Positions 1 to 6,811 are shown, numbered from the stretch's first letter. The stretch is 18,624 bases of DNA from an uncultured Carnobacterium sp. (GCA_905371865.1 CAJPNA010000008.1:1-18624); one strand, 5' to 3'. The notes: generated by a model from the sequence alone, not told the origin. Made by a program: numbers and translations.

Positions 1-1
1 A

Positions 2-337
2 CGCAAAACACCATTCACATCATTTATCAAACCATTATTAAACAAACTACACGTTTCTGAGGAAGAATATGAAGAACGAGATGTCTTTTTTAAACCAACT
101 ATCATGCCACTGATTGATGTAGTAGAACAAATTCACCATAGTTATTATTTTAAAAAACCGATTGTTCTTCACTTTGAAAGATATGACAATGCTGGAAATT
201 TGATTACTTTTACTAAAGACGGATTAATTAAAAGTCCTATTCAAATGAATAATCACTTCGTTTTCTTAGAGCAAGAAACTGGGATTACTCATATTCTCAA
301 TGTTGAACAAATTGTTGCTTGCATGGAAATTGATTAA
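2..337 (+). CDS. 3' end of a gene cut by the window edge; possibly YolD-like
   Basis: The reading frame is open from base 2 to the TAA at 335-337, giving 111 residues with no start in view; the internal ATG at 104 is probably not the real start. The end of the protein (IVLHFERYDNAGNLITF, then NHFVFLEQETGITHI and VEQIVACMEID) reads like a small beta-rich domain with alternating hydrophobic strands. That pattern, with an N-terminal helical part, resembles YolD-like proteins, which in Firmicutes often sit beside a Y-family DNA polymerase. This is a resemblance only; no diagnostic motif is present and the upstream neighbour is outside the window. It is the only gene on the plus strand at this end, and its stop codon lies inside a perfect palindrome that may serve as its terminator. 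It could equally be an unrelated hypothetical protein. Confidence 0.5.
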   Translation, partial: RKTPFTSFIKPLLNKLHVSEEEYEERDVFFKPTIMPLIDVVEQIHHSYYFKKPIVLHFERYDNAGNLITFTKDGLIKSPIQMNNHFVFLEQETGITHILNVEQIVACMEID

Positions 338-385
338 CAAAAATACCATATATGGACATGTCCATATATGGTATTTTTGTTAATC
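332..385. repeat. Perfect 54-bp palindrome overlapping a stop codon; probable bidirectional terminator
   Basis: Bases 332-358 are the exact reverse complement of 359-385, with no loop and no mismatch. Each arm holds CCATATATGG (345-354 and 363-372), itself a 10-bp palindrome, so the structure is nested. The arms carry an A5 run on the left and a T5 run on the right, so an RNA hairpin read in either direction is followed by U residues, as in a bidirectional intrinsic terminator. The TAA of the plus-strand gene (335-337) lies inside the left arm. The stem is AT-rich, which is unusual for an efficient terminator, so an operator or cruciform role is an alternative. Confidence 0.85.
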
Positions 386-396
386 CAGTTAAACTG

Positions 397-432
397 AAAA
401 AGGAACTCACAAACACTGTGAGTTCCTTTTTT
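397..432. terminator. Bidirectional intrinsic terminator
   Basis: GGAACTCACA (402-411) pairs with TGTGAGTTCC (417-426) around a 5-base loop. It is flanked by an A run on the left and a T7 run on the right. On the plus strand it is a second terminator behind the 2-337 gene. On the minus strand it would end a transcript that runs out of cls through the repeat array. Confidence 0.85.
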
Positions 433-480
433 TATTCGATATTGCAAAGCTTTTAAAAGTTTGATTTTTAGGCGCGATAC

Positions 481-602
481 CTCGTATCCTGTGTAGTTGA
501 ACTCGGGATCACAGGACTGACGTCCACTTCCCGAATCGTTCGCAGAACGTATCACGTTCCTTACGTCGCTTCGGTCCAGTGTTTCAGTCCTGAGCGTTCG
601 CC
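481..602. repeat. Repeat unit A, full length
   Basis: The linker is 481-505 and the insert is 97 bases (506-602). The insert folds as nested helices: AGGACTGA (513-520) with TCAGTCCT (584-591); CACT (525-528) with AGTG (578-581); CCGAATCG (531-538) with CGCTTCGG (567-574), one mismatch; and the tip GAACGT (545-550) with ACGTTC (554-559) around a 3-base loop. A 4-base bulge (592-595) follows the lower helix. The basal helix 506-512 with 596-602 is poor in this copy. Confidence 0.75.
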
Positions 603-664
603 CTCGTATCCTGTGTAGTCGAACTCGAAAAAGCAGAAACGGCGTCCACTTCTAAACGCTTTTT
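603..664. repeat. Repeat unit B, short form
   Basis: The linker is 603-627. The 37-base insert keeps only the base of the hairpin: GAAAAAGC (627-634) pairs with GCTTTTTC (658-665), and AGAA (635-638) pairs with TTCT (650-653). The 4-base bulge AAAC (654-657) sits where units A and C also have one. The loop keeps the CGTCCAC seen in unit A. Relative to units A and C it lacks 60 bases, the distal part of the hairpin. Confidence 0.75.
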
Positions 665-784
665 CTCGTATCCTTTAGTTGAACTCGTCATCGCAGAAAT
701 GGCGTGCGTTTCCCGAAATATCCGCTCGGCTGTTCCAGCCGCTTACGGTATTCCGGTCCAACGGTCCATTTCTGGGCGCGATTT
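665..784. repeat. Repeat unit C, full length
   Basis: The linker is 665-687 (two bases shorter) and the insert is again 97 bases (688-784). Helices occur at the same offsets as in unit A but with different bases: ATCGC (690-694) with GCGAT (778-782); AGAAATGG (695-702) with CCATTTCT (766-773); CGTT (707-710) with AACG (760-763); CCGAAATA (713-720) with TATTCCGG (749-756), one mismatch; and the tip CGGCTG (727-732) with CAGCCG (736-741). The 4-base bulge is GGGC (774-777). The next linker (785-794) is truncated at the cls stop codon. Confidence 0.75.
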
Positions 785-795
785 CTCGTATCCTT

Positions 796-2256
796 TTATA
801 AAATTGGGGAGAATAAGCGAGCAAATTTTTGTTTGAATTTTTTCCATCGGGTTTGTTTATCAAAATATTCTTTAGTCGCAATCGTACAATTATGTAAGTC
901 TTTTAAAAAGTCTGTTTCTACTTGTTTAGCAACTTCTTCATTATAAATAAACGCATTGACTTCAAAATTTAATCGGAAACTTCGCATATCAAAATTAGAA
1001 GTTCCAACCGTCACTAGTTCGCCGTCTATGATCATAGTTTTGGCATGTAAAAATCCATTTTGGTAAACATATACCTTTACTCCGGATTGAATAATTTGAG
1101 AAGCATAAAATTCTGTTGCACGGTAAACAATCGGATGATCTGGTTTACTTGGAATCATAATGCGAACATCTACCCCAGACAATGCTGCAATCGATAAGGC
1201 TTCCTGAACGCTTTCATCTGGAATGAAATAAGGGGTTTGAATCCATACAGATTTTTTTGCCATGGAAATCATCTTAATAAGACCTAATTTAATCTTTTGT
1301 AAACTAGCATCTGGACCTGTTGAGACGACTTGAATCGTATTTTGCCCCATTGACTCTACCACAGGGAAATATTCAGGAATGAACTCTCTTCGTTTGTCTT
1401 CATGTACAGCAGCATTCCAGTCGATGAAAAATCGAGATTGTAGTGAATATACCGCATCTCCCACAATTCGTAAATGAGTATCTCTCCAGTACCCGAGTTT
1501 TCCTTTGCCTAGATATTCATCACCAATATTAAATCCACCAACATACCCTATTTTTCCATCAATCACAACAATTTTACGGTGGTTTCGGTAATTGATACGC
1601 CAGTTAATGAAGCCTAACGAATAACCAAAGAAGGCAATCGTATGTCCACCTGCATCATGCAGTTTTTTCCAAAATCCTTGTCTAGTCGCGCGAGCTCCTA
1701 GGGCGTCATAAATGACGAGCACTTCGATTCCTTCTCTTGCTTTTTCAATTAGAAGATCCATGATTTCATGCCCAATCGTATCATCATTAAAAATGTAATA
1801 TTGAAGGTGAATATGATGTTTAGCCTGCTCGATATCCGCCTTTAACTGTGCAAATTTATCTTCTCCTGATACATACAGAGTCACTTCATTGTTTTCTGTA
1901 ATAATAGCATCATCGGTTTCTAAAAAGAAGGAAGCTAAATCTTCTTGATATTCATTTTTAAACCGAAATTTGGGAGTTCCTATTTTTTCTTTGGTTCTTT
2001 CTAAATCTCTTTGTTGCTGTTCGACCAATTCTTGAAGGCCAACTGTTTCTTGAGATTTCATATTAAAAATCCGTTTTTTCCGAATTCTTCTTCCAAAAAA
2101 GAAGTAGATGATAAAGCCAATAATCGGAAGCATGATAAGCACAATAAGCCAGCCCCAAGCAGCCGCAATTTCCCTAGGCTCCCTAAAAACTGTTATGACT
2201 GCTCCAATCGTATTCGCAAGAATGATGAGGTAAAGGAATGAACTAATAAATTCCAT
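796..2256 (-). CDS. cls: Cardiolipin synthase (phospholipase D family)
   Basis: This membrane enzyme joins two phosphatidylglycerol molecules to give cardiolipin and glycerol. The start chosen is the ATG at 2254-2256, which has AAAGGAG six bases upstream; the frame runs 15 codons further but those lack a ribosome binding site. The protein is 486 residues, normal for Firmicute Cls. Two N-terminal membrane segments lie at about residues 4-24 and 34-54. Two HKD phosphodiesterase motifs follow: H226-K228-D233 (in NHRKIVVIDG) and H404-K406-D411 (in HAKTMIIDG), each followed by the expected GG or S/N residues. Both active sites look intact. It is the last gene behind rnjB and the thiT-like gene, with a terminator hairpin only 25 bases before its start. 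Its stop codon abuts the repeat array. Confidence 0.95.
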   Translation of the reverse strand: MEFISSFLYLIILANTIGAVITVFREPREIAAAWGWLIVLIMLPIIGFIIYFFFGRRIRKKRIFNMKSQETVGLQELVEQQQRDLERTKEKIGTPKFRFKNEYQEDLASFFLETDDAIITENNEVTLYVSGEDKFAQLKADIEQAKHHIHLQYYIFNDDTIGHEIMDLLIEKAREGIEVLVIYDALGARATRQGFWKKLHDAGGHTIAFFGYSLGFINWRINYRNHRKIVVIDGKIGYVGGFNIGDEYLGKGKLGYWRDTHLRIVGDAVYSLQSRFFIDWNAAVHEDKRREFIPEYFPVVESMGQNTIQVVSTGPDASLQKIKLGLIKMISMAKKSVWIQTPYFIPDESVQEALSIAALSGVDVRIMIPSKPDHPIVYRATEFYASQIIQSGVKVYVYQNGFLHAKTMIIDGELVTVGTSNFDMRSFRLNFEVNAFIYNEEVAKQVETDFLKDLHNCTIATKEYFDKQTRWKKFKQKFARLFSPIL

Positions 2257-2280
2257 ACGCTCTCCTTTCTTTTTTAAATA

Positions 2281-2310
2281 AAAAAGACCACGACGAATCA
2301 AGGTCTTTTT
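2281..2310. terminator. Terminator hairpin between the thiT-like gene and cls
   Basis: AAAAAGACC (2281-2289) pairs with GGTCTTTTT (2302-2310) around a 12-base loop, with T or A runs on both sides so that it works in either direction. On the minus strand it follows the thiT-like stop codon and ends about 25 bases before the cls start. That leaves no room for a separate cls promoter after it, so cls must depend on read-through, or on a promoter inside the hairpin that I cannot identify. Confidence 0.75.
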
Positions 2311-2318
2311 ATTTTTAA

Positions 2319-2924
2319 TTAATCGTTTAATAAATGAGATTGTTCTCTACGTGATAAGAAACGAGTTCCTTTTGGAATATAAACATCTCTTTTTACGTAA
2401 ACAAGTGTTACAAAGATGAGTAAAGTCACGCCAAGTGTCACTAAAAAGTTCGTCCCAAATTCGAAAATTCCTTGAGCTAAACTAACTTTTTCTGCTGAAA
2501 ACACTGTTGGAGCTCCAATTCCTGTAGCAATTACATGGAATCCATAACTTACAATAGTCGCAATTAAACTGGCTGTTACAACATTTAATGTAGTAGATGA
2601 TGTACGCGCATTAAACGCTGTGCGCACCGTGTTTCTAGCAAAGAATCCTGAAAGACCTACAAAACCATAGGCCATGAAGGAATCATGTAGAGAAACAACG
2701 AGGAATCCTGCTCCTGTTGGATGTAAGAATACATGGAGTAATCCAAAGAGGACACTCGCAATCGTTCCCCAAATTAATCCTTGTCTTAGAGACACAAAAA
2801 TTAATGGAAGAATCGCTAAATCCACAAAGAAAGGTAGGTTTTCTTGTGGGATATAGGATAGAGCTACTGAAACCACAACAGCTCCTAATACTTCAAGTAA
2901 GATTTTTACTGCTTTTGAATTCAT
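2319..2924 (-). CDS. thiT: ThiT-like S component of an ECF vitamin transporter (putative thiamine)
   Basis: The protein has 201 residues and about six hydrophobic segments, as expected for an energy-coupling-factor S component that binds a vitamin and docks with the shared EcfT/EcfA module. The stretch FVDLAILPLIFVSLRQG followed by WGTIASVLFGLLH, and the later FHVIATG and FGTNFL, follow the ThiT (YuaJ) pattern. The basic C-terminal tail is cytoplasmic. The start has TAAGGAG seven bases upstream. It lies 20 bases behind rnjB and probably shares its transcript. No TPP riboswitch precedes it, so thiamine control, if any, is not visible here, and the substrate is an inference. Confidence 0.65.
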   Translation of the reverse strand: MNSKAVKILLEVLGAVVVSVALSYIPQENLPFFVDLAILPLIFVSLRQGLIWGTIASVLFGLLHVFLHPTGAGFLVVSLHDSFMAYGFVGLSGFFARNTVRTAFNARTSSTTLNVVTASLIATIVSYGFHVIATGIGAPTVFSAEKVSLAQGIFEFGTNFLVTLGVTLLIFVTLVYVKRDVYIPKGTRFLSRREQSHLLND

Positions 2925-2944
2925 TCTAATCTCCTTAAAAATCG

Positions 2945-4618
2945 TTATTTTTTATAATTAGAGGCTTCCATAATCATTGGTAAAATGACTGGGCGACGTT
3001 TCGTTTTATCGAATAGATAACGGCTAAGAGCGTCACGAACCTCTTGTTTTAATCTTGGCCATTCGAAATCTTCACTTGCCAAGTTTTCTTCAACAACATC
3101 TGTCACAATTTTTTGAGCTTCCGTTAGTAATTCCTCACTTGTTTTCATATATACGAATCCACGAGAAATAATTTGAGGACCGCTCAAAATCTTACCTAGT
3201 CTTCTAGAAATCGTCACAACGGCAACAAAAACACCGTCTTCTGATAGAATTTTACGATCTTTTAGAACGATATTTCCAATATCGCCCACGCCGATTCCGT
3301 CGACCAATACATTTCCTGCTGCTACTTGACCAGAAGCATTCATTTGGCCATTTTCAATTTCTACGACATCCCCTTTTCCAGGAATGAAGATGTTCTTATA
3401 TGGAATTCCTAATTCATTAGCTAATTCCGCATGCGCTAATAAACTACGATACTCCCCTTGCACTGGAATGAAGAAGGTTGGTTGCAACAAGTTAATCATT
3501 AATTTCAAATCATTAGGAGTTGCATGTCCACTTGCTTTTTTACTGTTTGCCATTTCAAAGACTTCAGCATCCGCACGATAGATTAAATCCTTCGTACGAG
3601 CAATTTGAGTTTCCATCGCAACTGAAGGAGTCGTTGCAATATACACTAAATCTCCTTCGTGCAAGTTTACTTGACGATGACGTCCTAATGCCATCTTTTG
3701 AAGAGCTTTAATCGGCTCTCCAGCATTTCCTGTTTCTAAAATAACAAGTTCATTATCTGGTAATTTCTTCATTTGATTGAAAGAAATAATTAATTCTTTA
3801 TCAGGAACGGTTAATTTATTCAGACTCAATGCGATATTAACAATTTCTTCAAGTTCTGAACCTGTTAGGAAAATTTTGCGCCCAGATTCATACGCTGCAT
3901 TGATAACTTGTTGAATCCGTAAGATATTACTTGCTACACAAGCCACCACAATACGACCTTGCGCATTTAGGAAAGTTTCTAACATCGCTTCAGCAATTTT
4001 ACGGTCACTCACATTTTCAACTGGACTTTCCGCATCACTTGAATCGCTTAATAGAGCAAGAACATAGTCTTCCCCAACATCTGTAATACGACCAAAATTC
4101 GTTTGATATTCCACTGAAGCACTTTGATCGAATTTGAAGTCCCCTGTATATACGATATTTCCTTCGCTCGTTTTAATCACAATCGCCAATGAATCTGGAA
4201 TCGTATGTGTTGTTTTAAAGAATTTAATCGTAGCACTTGCAAAGTCAATTTCTGTATTTTCAGTAACTTCGTGGTAGTCATTAAATCCTTTCACTAATTT
4301 GGAAGATTCCACATAGTATTTTGCCAATGCAATTGTTAATTTTGAACCAAAAACTGGCGCATCGATATTTTGTAAGAAATAAGGTAATGCCCCTACCGCA
4401 TCGGCATGCCCATGCGTTAAAAACACCCCTGCAATTCTCTCTTTGTTTTCTTCTAAATAACTAAAGTCCGGAATGACAACATCAATCCCTAGTAGTTCAT
4501 CTTCTGGATAAACTAAACCGCAATCTAGCACGAAGATGTCTTCTTCAACTTCAACGGCATATAGACTTTTACCGTTTTCTCTCACGCCACCTAGCGCGAT
4601 GATTTTAATTGAACTCAT
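2945..4618 (-). CDS. rnjB: Ribonuclease J2
   Basis: This is a metallo-beta-lactamase/beta-CASP ribonuclease of 557 residues that works with RNase J1 in 5'-end processing and mRNA decay. The N terminus (IIALGGVRENGKSLY) and LTHGHADAVGALPYFL are typical of the family. The metal motif is degenerate: HGHxDH of RNase J1 reads H69-G-H71-A-D73-A74, with alanine in place of the last histidine, and the later PVHGEYR motif reads PVQGEYR. These losses fit J2, which is known to be weak or inactive alone and to act as partner of J1. The HTIPDS, TGDFKFD and SGHA motifs remain. The start has GAGAGG seven bases upstream. It heads a minus-strand unit with the thiT-like gene and cls. Confidence 0.92.
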   Translation of the reverse strand: MSSIKIIALGGVRENGKSLYAVEVEEDIFVLDCGLVYPEDELLGIDVVIPDFSYLEENKERIAGVFLTHGHADAVGALPYFLQNIDAPVFGSKLTIALAKYYVESSKLVKGFNDYHEVTENTEIDFASATIKFFKTTHTIPDSLAIVIKTSEGNIVYTGDFKFDQSASVEYQTNFGRITDVGEDYVLALLSDSSDAESPVENVSDRKIAEAMLETFLNAQGRIVVACVASNILRIQQVINAAYESGRKIFLTGSELEEIVNIALSLNKLTVPDKELIISFNQMKKLPDNELVILETGNAGEPIKALQKMALGRHRQVNLHEGDLVYIATTPSVAMETQIARTKDLIYRADAEVFEMANSKKASGHATPNDLKLMINLLQPTFFIPVQGEYRSLLAHAELANELGIPYKNIFIPGKGDVVEIENGQMNASGQVAAGNVLVDGIGVGDIGNIVLKDRKILSEDGVFVAVVTISRRLGKILSGPQIISRGFVYMKTSEELLTEAQKIVTDVVEENLASEDFEWPRLKQEVRDALSRYLFDKTKRRPVILPMIMEASNYKK

Positions 4619-4690
4619 GATTTACCTCTCATTTTCTTTTATTTACAATTATTTCTTTTAGGCGGACTCCACCACCATATATGCTCTTTT

Positions 4691-4720
4691 AGAATACCAT
4701 AATTGTCGACATATTGCGAA
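4691..4720 (-). promoter_or_regulatory. Possible promoter for rnjB
   Basis: On the minus strand TATTCT (4696 down to 4691) is preceded by TGG, an extended -10 element, and by TTCGCA 18 bases upstream, a weak -35. It lies about 75 bases before the rnjB start. The rest of 4619-4843 shows no gene; the short frames there have no ribosome binding site or family resemblance. Confidence 0.4.
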
Positions 4721-4843
4721 TTTCAAAGTCCTTCCAAGATGCTCTTTTCGTGTGCATTAGAACTATTTCAATCAATCATTCACTCCATAAAAAAATTTTT
4801 TAAGAGTCCTACAAGCATCGCAAGCTTCTTCCTTTATAAAACC

Positions 4844-4871
4844 AAAAAAGACCGAGAAACTCTCGGTCTTT
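4844..4871 (-). terminator. Terminator behind the Rrf2 gene
   Basis: AAAGACCGAGA (4847-4857) pairs with TCTCGGTCTTT (4861-4871) around a 3-base loop. On the minus strand the stem is followed by a T run (complement of 4844-4849), five bases after the Rrf2 stop codon. It separates the rclA-rrf2 unit from rnjB. Confidence 0.85.
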
Positions 4872-4875
4872 CCTT

Positions 4876-5292
4876 TTACTGTTCTTGTACCTTATCAATC
4901 ATATCTTGAATCGTTTTTTGATTATAAAATCGAATTTGTTCTTGGATTTGCTCTTCTTGTAGTTTGCCCATAATTTTTCCCATTCGAGAACTTACTAGGC
5001 AAGAAGGATCTGAAGCGTCTTTAAATGTTTTTTCTAGGCGCGCATCTTCAGAAACGAGTATAAAGATGTCTCCTAATTTTATTTTAGAGGGATCTGAAAT
5101 CCATTGATAGCCACCCTGTTTTCCAGCAGCTGTACTCACCCATCCTTTTTTCACAGCTAAACTCATGAGCTTTCTGACAATAGCCGGATTACTACAAGCG
5201 TTAAAAGCCAGCTCTTTACTGGAATAACGATTATCATGATGAATCGCTAAATAGGTTAGACAATGAATCATAACGATGAAGTCATTTCCCAT
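4876..5292 (-). CDS. Rrf2-family transcriptional regulator
   Basis: The 138-residue protein has the winged-helix layout of the Rrf2 family: an N-terminal helix (FIVMIHCLTYLAIH), a helix-turn-helix at about residues 24-56 (SSKELAFNACSNPAIVRKLMSLAVKKGWV) and a wing (GKQGGYQW). Rrf2 proteins include iron-sulfur or redox sensors such as IscR and NsrR and non-cluster members such as CymR. The usual C-terminal group of three cysteines is absent; only C11, C33 and C98 are present and they are scattered, so cluster binding is unlikely. It starts 8 bases after the rclA-like gene, with its AGGTGAT site next to that stop codon. The two are clearly co-transcribed, so it probably controls this unit. Confidence 0.85.
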   Translation of the reverse strand: MGNDFIVMIHCLTYLAIHHDNRYSSKELAFNACSNPAIVRKLMSLAVKKGWVSTAAGKQGGYQWISDPSKIKLGDIFILVSEDARLEKTFKDASDPSCLVSSRMGKIMGKLQEEQIQEQIRFYNQKTIQDMIDKVQEQ

Positions 5293-5300
5293 TAAATCAC

Positions 5301-6668
5301 CTATTGAATCATTCCGAATACATCATTCAATGCTTCAGCCATTGTTGGATGTGTAAAGATTTGATCGCGAAGAACTGTGTAAGGTAAGTTTGCATTCATT
5401 GCAGTTGCGATAATATTAATCACTTCATGTGCTTCTTCTGCAAATAATGTTGCACCAACGATTTGGTTGTTTGAAGCATCCACTAACACTTTATAGAAGC
5501 CGACTTGGTTTCCAATAATTTTAGCTTTTGGAATTGCCATTGCAGGAAGTTTTGCAACTTTCACTTCGATACCAGCTTCTTTTGCTTGTTTTTCATTTAA
5601 ACCAACGCTTGCTAATGGCGGGTTAATGAAGGTTGCTGTAGGGAATTTCGCACGATGTTTCGTTGAATAGCTTGTATCCCCCGCTAAGAAGCGTTTAACG
5701 ATACGGAAATCATCTAGTGATACGAATGTGAATTGTGGTCCTCCGTTCACATCGCCCATTGCGAAGATATGAGGGACATTTGTTTGTAAGAATTCATTCA
5801 CTTGAATCGTACCACGTTCGCTTACAGCCACTCCTGCTTTATCTAAATCTAAGCCTTGAATATTTGCACGACGTCCTGTTGCTACTAAAACCGCATCAGT
5901 AGTAAAGGCTAAAGGTGTTCCTTCTCCCGTTACCGCTTGAATAATTACTTTTCCATCTTCTTGGTGAACATTTTTTAATTGAATTCCTAAGTTAAAGGAA
6001 ATTCCTAATGACTCTAATTGCTCTTTAACAGCTGAAGATACGTCATCATCTTCACGAGGTAAGAATGTATCAAAGACATCCACTACGGTTACTTTTGTCC
6101 CGAATTGAGCATAAGTTGCTGCAAATTCCAATCCAATAAATCCACTACCAATGATGACTAAGCTCTCAGGATATTCTTCAACATCCATAATTGTTTCGCT
6201 AGTATGAATATTTCCTCCAATCGTTAACCCTTCTACTGGTGGAACAAATGGAGTAGCTCCAGTATTAATAAAAATACGTTCTGCTTTAAATAATTTTTCT
6301 CCTTCTGCAGTCTCTACAGCTACAGTATAATCATCCACAAAACGAGCGGTTCCGTCAATAATGGTTGTTTTTTCAACAGAATCTACTTTATTGTAGTTCG
6401 CTTGATTTAATGCAGAAATTAAAGCCTTTTTCTCTTGAACGCTCTTTGCATAATAAGTACTTGCTTCTTCTGTTGAATATTGTTTACGAGCAGCTTTTGT
6501 CGCTAATTTTTTAGTTGGAATACATCCAACATTAATACAAGTACCTCCGTACATTGCTTTTGATTTTTCAATAAGGATTGTTTCTTCTCCTTGACTTCCT
6601 AAATAACCGGCTAAAGTCTTTCCAGCTTTACCGAATCCGATAATAATATTCTTCACTGAAGTTGACAT
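5301..6668 (-). CDS. rclA: RclA-like FAD-dependent disulfide oxidoreductase
   Basis: The protein is a 455-residue class I flavin disulfide reductase. The N-terminal FAD site is IIIGFGKAG; the redox pair is C44 and C49 in GGTCINVGCIPTKKL; the NAD(P)H-binding Rossmann site is VIIGSGFIGLEFA; the second FAD contact is ANIQ...FAMGDVNG. The dimerisation domain ends LPYTVLRDQIFTHPTMAEAL, which closely follows my recollection of E. coli RclA, a reductase needed under reactive chlorine stress. Streptococcal relatives reduce hypothiocyanite. The ATG at 6666-6668 is preferred because AAAGG lies eight bases upstream; the GTG at 6675-6677 overlaps that site. It has its own promoter and is followed by an Rrf2 regulator. 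The exact substrate is inferred; mercuric or lipoamide activity is less likely. Confidence 0.85.
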   Translation of the reverse strand: MSTSVKNIIIGFGKAGKTLAGYLGSQGEETILIEKSKAMYGGTCINVGCIPTKKLATKAARKQYSTEEASTYYAKSVQEKKALISALNQANYNKVDSVEKTTIIDGTARFVDDYTVAVETAEGEKLFKAERIFINTGATPFVPPVEGLTIGGNIHTSETIMDVEEYPESLVIIGSGFIGLEFAATYAQFGTKVTVVDVFDTFLPREDDDVSSAVKEQLESLGISFNLGIQLKNVHQEDGKVIIQAVTGEGTPLAFTTDAVLVATGRRANIQGLDLDKAGVAVSERGTIQVNEFLQTNVPHIFAMGDVNGGPQFTFVSLDDFRIVKRFLAGDTSYSTKHRAKFPTATFINPPLASVGLNEKQAKEAGIEVKVAKLPAMAIPKAKIIGNQVGFYKVLVDASNNQIVGATLFAEEAHEVINIIATAMNANLPYTVLRDQIFTHPTMAEALNDVFGMIQ

Positions 6669-6687
6669 ATAAATCACCTTTCTAACT

Positions 6688-6704
6688 GTAATTATTTTTA
6701 TTAC
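6688..6704. promoter_or_regulatory. Possible operator downstream of the rclA promoter
   Basis: GTAAT (6688-6692) and ATTAC (6700-6704) form an AT-rich inverted repeat with 7 bases between. It lies between the -10 element and the start codon, where a repressor would block transcription. The Rrf2 protein of the same operon is the obvious candidate. Such AT-rich repeats arise easily by chance. Confidence 0.3.
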
Positions 6705-6711
6705 ATTTTGA

Positions 6712-6739
6712 AGTATACACTGTTTTCCAAAAATTTCAA
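6712..6739 (-). promoter_or_regulatory. Promoter of the rclA-rrf2 unit
   Basis: On the minus strand TTGAAA (6739 down to 6734) is followed after 16 bases by TATACT (6717 down to 6712), close to the housekeeping sigma consensus. It lies about 45 bases before the start codon and downstream of the hit terminator. Confidence 0.75.
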
Positions 6740-6770
6740 AAGAATCTGCTCACAGTTTTGAAAAAAATTT

Positions 6771-6798
6771 AAAAGGCACCTACATGACGTAGATGCCT
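6771..6798 (-). terminator. Terminator behind hit
   Basis: AGGCACCTAC (6774-6783) pairs with GTAGATGCCT (6789-6798) around ATGAC, with one G-T pair. On the minus strand it is followed by TTTTAAATTTTTTT. It closes the yhaO-yhaN-yhaM-hit operon. Confidence 0.85.
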
Positions 6799-6811
6799 TC
6801 CTCATAAATGT

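Larger units (their letters stand above)
470..796. repeat. Array of structured repeat units with covarying hairpins
   Basis: A conserved linker starting CTCGTATCC and ending GAACTCG occurs at 481-505, 603-627 and 665-687, and its first half again at 785-794. Linker-to-linker distances are 122, 62 and 120 bases. The bases between linkers are inverted repeats. GGCGCGAT at 471-478, just before the first linker, matches the end of unit C (775-782), so part of a further unit is left there. The whole region lies between the cls stop codon and the terminator at 397-432, so on the minus strand it would be the cls 3' untranslated region. No convincing protein is encoded. I do not recognise the family; it is modular in the manner of known intergenic repeats such as BOX, but the sequence is different. 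Confidence 0.8.

Noticed and set aside
481..796. CRISPR array reading of the repeated linker
   Set aside because: Spacing is irregular (122, 62, 120), the bases between linkers are themselves inverted repeats and resemble one another, and no cas gene is present.
470..796. Integron attC cassette array
   Set aside because: The sites are foldable, but no integrase is present, the conserved attC core bases are absent, and no cassettes lie between units.
334..946. Short open frames at 334-555 (-), 675-881 (-) and 704-946 (+)
   Set aside because: They run through the palindrome, the terminator, the repeat hairpins or the cls antisense strand, and have no ribosome binding site or protein-like composition.
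2925..2944. TPP riboswitch ahead of the thiT-like gene
   Set aside because: Only 20 bases separate it from rnjB, too short for a riboswitch.
4703..4909. Plus-strand ORF of 68 codons between rnjB and the Rrf2 gene
   Set aside because: It runs through the Rrf2 terminator and into that gene's antisense strand, with no ribosome binding site.
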